A stretch of 64,000 bases of DNA from Protonemura montana (taxonomy: Eukaryota > Arthropoda > Insecta > Plecoptera > Nemouridae). The notes beneath the pieces are model-generated. The model did no database searches, had not been told where the DNA came from, and worked only from the letters and a program-made list of their open reading frames with translations. The translations under genes were made by a program, and so were the position numbers. How positions within the stretch are numbered: position 1 is the stretch's first letter; each line of letters starts with the position of its first letter. Of the stretch, positions 56,101-64,000 are shown piece after piece. The stretch is from NCBI GenBank assembly GCA_947568835.1, contig OX387603.1, positions 23,026,651 through 23,090,650 of the forward strand. Reading direction: 5' to 3'.

Positions 56101-58493
56101 TGATATCATCGGAAAGGCAGCCTACAATTTCTTTCTCCGCTAACGTAAGATTCACACCGGCATGTAGGGCTCGAACGTGATACGATTCATTTGATTCGCT
56201 AAACAGTTGCAGTGGAGGTGTAAAAAGTCTAATATCCAAGTCACGAGTTTGGGTGGAATTACCTCAGTAAATAGCGGTGTGGGTAAGGGAAGGCGGGCCT
56301 GGCTGGGAACTGTATTCACGTTGGAATCGGAGATTGCAATGCAACTGAACGTCGAGGAACGGCGACGAACGTGGCCAGGAGCTATCTAGCCAGTAGGAGG
56401 ATCGCCAGCCGCAAACGTTTACCTCGGAAGGTTCGAGCAAAAGGAATACTTATCAAAGAGCTTACTTAAATACTGCAGTAAAGGCTTGGAGGTGCATTTC
56501 ATCGCTTGGACGAGGTCGCTCTTGTGTCTGCGCCTTGGAATATTGCATTTAACGAAACTTGTGCTTGAACTATACTATCTGCATCCTGTCTGCCAGATTA
56601 ATTCCTCCTACAGCAGTCGATGGAATTTAAGGATGAAATTGCATCTAAAATCTTTGCTTGTGCGGATACTTTGGGCCGAATTGAAAAAAATGAAACCTTT
56701 CTTCTCCTCACTCAAAAAGATGCTCATCAATTCCTTTCATGTCATCATCATTTTAAGCTTTTTTCCCTTGGAGTTTCGTGACCACCTTGGCACACGAGTT
56801 TTTAATGCCATTAAGTCTGCAGAAATGAAACTCAAGTAATTTCCTCGTGACGTGGCGGTGTGTGAAACCACCATTGGGCCACCCTGGCAAGTAATTAAAA
56901 AATTGAATGTCATATTTTATCAGTCCCAAATAATTTGGAAGCTCTCTCGCCCAAGAACTCCGCCTACATTGACCCTCCACCGTTCGGTGCCCGCTTCTCT
57001 GGCGCATGGCGAAGGTAATAGAGTTGACCCCCCATCTCACCTGAGAGGACTGTGAGGACACAAAAGAAGCGCTAATTAAAGCACATACCTTTAATTTATG
57101 TTACTAATCTATAGTTCGAAATACGTCGGACAAACGCGTTTGCTTACCTACACCTCTAATGGTTATTTATGTCGCAATTTAAAAACTATTTTAATGCACG
57201 GACGGAATTAATTTTTTATGAATTTGCTACGCGTCATTTAATCTTCAGAAAGTGATTTTCTTTATTTTGTAACGTATTCCTTGCCACAGTTTGGTACCGA
57301 GCAAGAGAGCCGAACGAGCAGCGTCAGGTGCATCTTCAAAACTGACTCTCCGCTAGAGTTTGCAAAATACTGCACCACTCAAATAAAAATACGAAAACCG
57401 AAATCGACGCGATCCAAGTACACCACTGATTTATTCCACCGTCCAGTTTATTCATTACATCCATAAAATCAAATTTACTATACGAGAACAATTTATAATT
57501 TTCAACAATTTCTTTCATGATTCACAGGTTATTACTAGCTATTCATCATCACATAATATCCAGCATTAATTCGTGTAATGATTTGAATAACTTGAAATAC
57601 ACGTTTGTCGATCATTTCAATGATGCACCGCTCTGTCATTAGGTATCTAGGAGAAATCAATATGGCTAATGCTATACACTGGCTCCAGCCCTCGCCGCAT
57701 GGAAGGAATATTTCACCAAATCGCGTCTGCCACACAGCTATAGCTTAAATCAAAATCAAACTGCCGTGCGGGAGATTTTCATTAACATATAGTGGAAGGG
57801 TTAACTGCCTTCGCGCCTCCATAAAGCATATACACTTCACGAAATACCGCGTGCTTTGGGAAGAGAAAGAACCTGCTGACTACATCGACGTAGTTTCTAC
57901 GCTTCAAATCGAATACTTTTTGCGTACAATGTGTATACATGACTGCTGTACGCTATCGTTGGCTTCGACACTCGAACGTTATCAACGTACAACGTTAATG
58001 GTTTTAAACTCTAAGTGACGAGCTGATCATTAGGTAGTTGTCAGGTGACCCAGTCTTCCTTGGACTCTGGGACCTGGGGCTCCGGGCTCTGGCGGTCATT
58101 AGCAATACAGCGTGATCCCAAAAAGTAAATTTCACGTGAAACATAAAGTAACGGACTGGAGATTAACGGCATACCGTTTCGTTGACGACAATCAATCTTT
58201 CTAAGCTTGCCGCTCATTTTATTGGATGTCTTCATTGGTAAATGATCAGCGTTCGAGGCTAAAAACGTGAGTTTGCGCCTAGTTGTTATAAAAATTAGCC
58301 GATAAATTCATCCAGATGAGCAGAAAAATAACACGCTGGCAGTGTTTTAGTTTATGAATAGCAAAGTGTCATTTCGCCATTATTCAAATTTTCCACCACA
58401 CCCAAATAAGTAATAATACCCTTTAAGGCAACTCTACACCATTACCAGGAATCTAATTATATTATAATTTTTTAAAATAAACAGACCCCCCTT

Positions 58494-58514
<21 letters not shown>
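58494..58514. repeat. Poly-C run (21 C)
   Basis: Twenty-one consecutive C, followed by G and then A8-9, upstream of the bHLH exon. Confidence 0.9.
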
Positions 58515-58524
<10 letters not shown>

Positions 58525-61500
58525 CCCGTGTTGTGCCTAGTTCACGAGACCTATTATCAATACGTTTCTAAATAACTTCGTACCCATATGCGTAAGTAAA
58601 ACATACCATAAGCTCGCAAAATATGCATAAATTATGAACTAATCAAATGGTTCCGAAATCCTAATTTAGTAGCAATTAAGGAAACTATAAGGAATGTGTC
58701 GAAGGTCCTGTTGATACGCTCTTGTACTAGGTGCGGATACGAGGGTCTGCAGCATTATTATCATCTTCTACCAAGGGCAGGTGCAAGTTACCGCAGCATT
58801 AATTACGATTGCGTAAGAGTCTACTGACCGATCTAGACGTCGCATCTTGAGTTGATAAGTGAATTTAATTAATAATTTTATTGTAAACGTAACGACTAAA
58901 CATTAGTCAAAATTATATTTCACATCACAAGTAGGTAATATAAATCATAGAAGACTACTTGTCAAGACTAAGTAGCAAGTTACATTGCCAGTACTTACTT
59001 TAAAACAGAAACCAGCAAGTGAATCCACAATTAGGTAAGCAAGGCTCCGCTACATTTCGTAAATTCATATCTCCAGTCTCCATCTGCATATTGAAATTGT
59101 TTCGGCAGCCACGTTAGAGTGGTTACCTCATCTAGGTATTAAAATAAATTACAACAGTTAGAGATTGAAAGTAATTGTGTGTTTCGCATAAAAGTGGACT
59201 CAGATGATATGAGCATTTAAAATTCCAAAAACATACCTGCGGTTCACGTTTGTTGTGTTCACTTCGTGTGAACTAGTCCCATAAAAAAAAAAACAATAGG
59301 AAACGAAACTTGGTATTATCGAAATGTGTTTGCTTCATAACGCAAGTAAAATGAATCTAATGAAAGCGCACAACAAAATTGAGCAGGAGTTAAAACTGCA
59401 ATACTGTAAAGTTTGCTTTGACTTCCCTATCAGTTCTTTGGTACCTCTGTTGTGGAAATAACAGGCCGGACCGTACAAGAGTACATTCTGGCATTCATCT
59501 TGGGGTGTTCGTTATACATTCAAACATAGATACAATTTTGTATACAACGCCAACGAGTGTCGTTGTGATAGACTGGACAGCCCAATGTTTACTACTAATT
59601 ATTATTATTTCAACCAGATCCGTTTCGATAAATGGTAGAAAACCTTTTCGGTACACATTTTATAGTTGGCTAGTAAACGTTGAAGCGCGTTGTAAAAGCA
59701 CACGGTCCCGAATCAGAGAACTGAGCCAAATTACAAGTTATTTAAACCTCACGTGGAACATCTAAGACAAGATAATGGCCCCGACCGCCGATCAAAGTTC
59801 GGTAAATCGCCACAGAAAAGCTGGCGCAGTTATAAAATTGTGCCCATTAACCAGAGAAACAAAACGAGCCGGAAATTTTACCAATTAGTATACGAGGCGC
59901 AGTAAGAGGTGAAACATTTTATTTGGTCTGTGGTCTGGTTGAACGTTGTGGGAAGATGGGTTGTTAGGTGCTAGCGTAGCGTCCTTGCTCAGTGGAGGGG
60001 GACCATGTTCAGGTTTATCAGTGGCGTATAGGATAGAACGCTCCCTGAAACGTTTCTATAAAATTCCCAAATCCCTAGAACACAAGTTTTAAATAAACCA
60101 ATGGCATTCGGAAAGAAATCAAATACATTTCTGATAATTTTCTGAAATTTTGACGAAATTCCAGTTGTTACGCGTTAAGTTCTTTTTAAAGTTAGCTAAG
60201 CTTTGAATGGGTGGGTGAGGGAGTGGTGGAACTTGGGGGTAATGCCGTTGGTGATAGCGAGGATGGATTGAAAGGAAATGGACTTGAAGACACCCCGGAA
60301 CACTACGATAGATGAACGAGTCTTTTCCGGCCAACAATACATCACCGCGGACTGCTCTCTGGAAAGCAAACCCAACGATCAACCATAGCGCCGAATTCCC
60401 TGGTGCTATTCAGTGTTCAGCTCACGTCGCCGTTCGCAAAGCGCGAACACAGACCCAGCCGAGGATATTCGTGTTTATTCTGAGTAGATTATAGAAACTA
60501 ATGCATAATCTATTTTCATAAAGAAGCCACAACTTCACCTGGCTTTCGAGCCATCAATTTATTAAACCTGTCGAAGTCCAATTTAGAGACACGGATAGCA
60601 AATTATTAATTTGTTTTGTAACACTACAGCCCAATTATGCTAAAACTGTTTAACTTAATGGGTGCGCTTATGTACGGTTCTCTATTTGATCGTGCGGACA
60701 ATCTGTGGGTCGTGTGCCTTTAATGATTTTACAGGTGAATTATGTCGTTTTCTGATACTTAAAGTCTGCCGCCAATTGTTCTTATGACATGCCGGTCTTG
60801 TAAAGGTGGTCATAAATAGGACAAGTGTTGGTCAAGGAAATTAATGTCCTTCTTGTAAGGTCCAACGAGTTACAAAAGCATGTTTGAGACTTTTCATTTT
60901 CAATTTCTGCTGCAGTTTTAGTCACATGTGAATTCGGCCGTACGGGTTTTTTGGATTCGTCTGCCTTGCACTAAAGAGCCGAGTTTTTTTTAGTGTATTC
61001 AAATTACTTTTACGCATATGTGTGCAAAATACAGATCTTCGTATGCAAGATGTTATAATTGTCTTGATGCGAATAGACTAAAAGGTTTTTAATTGCTATT
61101 TCATGCCCGCTGCAGTAGCAGAGGAGTAGGTATCGTAAAACTCGGTTGATAACTAGTAATAAGTGATCCTCACCAGTAAAAATAAATAGTAAAACGATAG
61201 ACTGGGTAACTAAATGGTATAATGGAAGAACTAAATTGTTTTTATACCCTTGTGTTTATGTATACGTCTTATAAGTATGAGATCGTTTGATCAAGAGGTT
61301 ATTTTTTGCAATTAAAATTACAAGAGCGTCAGTAAGTTATACATCAAGAAAGCCCATTTTGGATGATTTAACAAAAAAGTAACTTATTTGCTCCTCATGG
61401 GTAGTAAACAAGTGGTCACATGATGTACTTGTGATATTTATCATATTTTTATTTGCATAGGGGATGGTCAAAGTTCAAGTTAGCAGCTATAATTGTACGA

Positions 61501-64000
61501 TATATCTTTTTCTTTACTATTATCCAACAAAAAGGTTAATTCCACCTTTCCAGATACATTTGATATGTGACGTGAATCCACTCCGGAATAATTATTATAA
61601 CTATGAACAATATTTCTACAGTTTCACACGTTTGCGCAAGATTTCTTTATCAAAGTCCAAGTCACACGTTAATCAAACTCAATCTCGTCAAATTAACACA
61701 TTCATTCTTCAGCGCGTCTTGCAAGAAAATGAACTTGAAAAAAACCATACAGATAATTTCTAATGATTTTCCGAGTGTGGCTAATTCAAATCCATATAAA
61801 TTATTTTATTGTAATTTTATGAAAAGTAATTCCTGTATTCTTCTTAATAAAATTTGGACCATTATCAAACTGGTCCAAGTTGGTGTTCTTGCAATTTTAG
61901 ACCAAATCTTAAATTAATATTAAGTAAAGTTGACCAAAGACACCATCGAAAATTCAGAAATGTACGGTAACTGTCATGAAACGATTCGACCATTATATGA
62001 GATGGCTTTGCTGTAAAAACAGTATCAGATTCAGCGTCAACGTTCAGGTGAGCAAATGAATTGAGCTTTATTCTTGAGTTATCAGATCAGGTCACAAGAG
62101 GCTGCAGACCATGACAACAACGCACTGCACTAGCCTACAAGTCGATGCTTGCATTTAACATTCAATTAGATCATATTTACATGTGAAACTGCTTTATCAA
62201 GCGCAATACACACACCTTTATACTGACTTAATACATAGAGTTGAATTATGAAAGTGCGCTGTGTGTTCATTTTGTTCTAATTGGAGACACTTGCAGTAAA
62301 CAAAGTAATCGAATTGACGTATACTTTTGTGGATTTTTGCTCAAATATTTTTCTTAATTTTTTTAACTATGCCGAGTTGTACTAATAATAATAATCTTAT
62401 TCATGAAAAACTTATCTTGAAACTGAGTAAAAATATGAATTGTTCAAGAAAAAGAATGCATAATTTTTGTAGTTTTATCAGAAAACAAGGTATGCAGCAA
62501 ACGGCGCAAGGCTTGGTCGAGCTGAGACGGCAGCTCAGAAGGTTATTTAGCTGTTTTTTTTTCCTGTTATTTAACTAAAAGGTTTGGGAACCGCCTAATT
62601 AAACATTTAATTTAATTAGTGGGTTTACTGGTCTAATTAACGGTAAGTAGGTTGGATGTAAAATGCGCCATATGCTTTGCGTAATAACTTTTCAGGATCC
62701 TCGTACACAAAATTATAATTAGAACATGTATTTTCTTAATCATAGGTATCGTTTTTTAAAAATGGTTCATTACTAAACTAAATCAGAGCAAACTCGTTAA
62801 ACGAAACTTATTTTCTAATTTCAAAGCAACCATATTTACCATCTTAATTTATTGGTAAAGTTCCTGCAATTCACTTCGGAAACGTTGAAATGCCAGCTAT
62901 CTGAAATTAACTTTCCTTTGCAGCAATTAAATGTGATTTGTTAATTTCCAACTCTGAACTTCTATTAAGGTACGCCATCCAAAAATGTTTGCGAACTATG
63001 ATAATTTGTTACTGAGCTACCCTACGCTTGTCTTTACTCCTTGTCATTGCATTTTGTGTTGCTGTCGACGGTGGAAAAAATAAATACACCGCTCGTACCA
63101 GCCTGTGCATGGGTTACGATTGCGCTAGGCTGAGGAAACTTTCTGCCAGTACTGGTCATTTTCTTTCGTCCCCTCGCCCCCTCGCACCCCTTCCTAACCC
63201 ACCCCGTGCAGCGGCGCAAGCAGCGTTGGCGCTGATAACTCCGTAAGCAACCAACCAAACCCGTCCACCGCTTCGTAGGTAATTATTGCCTTCCAGGGAA
63301 TATTGATCCAGTTCTCCTTGCTCACTGGCTAACTGCTCATACATGCACAACTTGAAGGAAAAGATAAGATTGGCCACTTCCCCAATTTTCTCAAATATGT
63401 CAGTGCTTTTTTTGGAACGTTCTTTGTGTTTTCTTTCATGTCTGGTTGAGTTGTATTTCTTAAGAAATATCTTTTATAGCGTTTAGCCTTTAACCAAATC
63501 ATCCGATTTGTAGGTGTAAGGAACAAACTACTGGAATGATTCGAACAAGCTGATTATAATAACATTTGTAGAAAAATGGCAAAAGAAACCTTCCCTTTAT
63601 CAGAGGAGTCCTGTTACGATACTCCTATACGCAGCTATAGCTTTTTTTATATACAAGTTAACTCGGTATCGACTATATTTACCAACTCAGGTAAGATATA
63701 TAGTTCAGAAATCGGCTCTAGAAATCTTTCTTCCCTATATACTACCTTGATGAACGTTTTTTCATGATTCCTCCCTTAGACTTTCCACCCCCCATTTTAT
63801 TGAGCGCCACAAAACGCCGTAAAACCCTTGATGGGTATATAGTACCCCCCCAAAAGCAGTCATTCTGCTCGAAGGCACACTTTCTGCTCTTCGTTCTGGA
63901 TTTTAACAAGATAATATTGCTCGTGCTTTATGAAGTTGAACTTTAACTTAAAAAAACAAACGAGATTGATGTCCCAGTTTAATTGCTAGCTTACGATAAG

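Larger units (their letters stand above)
47005..64000. other. Upstream ss intron 1 or 5' region, no exon found
   Basis: This 17-kb stretch lies 5' of the bHLH exon. I searched it on the minus strand for a short exon ending in phase 2 before a GT and encoding a basic tail like that of fly Spineless (RRRRNGKS) and found none. It contains G/C runs at 48299-48323 and 58494-58514, (GT)n at 48279-48294, a CAG/CAA tract near 51135-51165 and a 7-bp tandem repeat at 50158-50192. It is probably the first ss intron. Confidence 0.5.

Noticed and set aside
58041..58235. Minus-strand ...RKIDCRQRNG|GTATGC as a candidate first ss exon
   Set aside because: It superficially resembles the fly N-terminus (RRRRNGK), but it lacks the GK-S ending and the phase does not fit the bHLH exon.
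63028..63246. Signal-peptide-like start (MSLLLVIAFCVAV) on the plus strand
   Set aside because: The first codon is TTG, not ATG, and the rest of the sequence is low-complexity with no family match.

Overview
This window is eukaryotic, AT-rich and intron-rich. It holds parts of two protein-coding genes, both on the minus strand. The bHLH segment of the second gene matches the Spineless type of aryl hydrocarbon receptor, so the source is an arthropod, most likely an insect. I cannot name the species; a hemipteran is only a guess from general feel. No bacterial, viral, CRISPR, rRNA or convincing tRNA gene was seen.

Positions 1-10265 carry a bicarbonate-type soluble adenylyl cyclase (ADCY10 / sAC). 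It reads right to left from an ATG at 10265 and runs off the left edge. I could chain 17 coding exons with compatible splice sites and phases, about 1,242 residues. They cover a novel-looking N-terminal extension, two class III cyclase domains (CHD1, CHD2), a P-loop ATPase module and the start of the long C-terminal region. The chain includes a predicted 16-nt microexon, a possible GC-AG intron and a tandem donor pair. The catalytic residues known from human sAC are present. The bicarbonate-contacting arginine is replaced by lysine.

Positions 10266-11836 are the short spacer between the end of the upstream gene and the ADCY10 start. It should hold the 3' UTR and poly(A) site of spineless and the ADCY10 promoter.

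Positions 11837-47004 carry spineless (ss), the insect AhR orthologue, also right to left. Exons encode the bHLH, PAS-A, PAS-B and a long His/Ala/Gly-rich C-terminal region. Introns are very large at the 5' side (17.1 kb and 9.3 kb) and compact at the 3' side. The first coding exon, expected to encode about 19 residues, was not found between 47005 and 64000 and probably lies beyond the right edge. The C-terminus is ambiguous: the long exon can stop at once or be spliced to a small last exon that is open in two frames.

The rest is intronic or upstream non-coding DNA. It holds microsatellites, five unusual long poly-G/poly-C runs, CpG-rich patches, two diverged copies of one dispersed repeat (one in each gene), and a 0.3-kb foldback element inside an ADCY10 intron. 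I saw no wholly new gene system. The most interesting points are the structure of the insect sAC gene, the ss C-terminal choice and the repeats.
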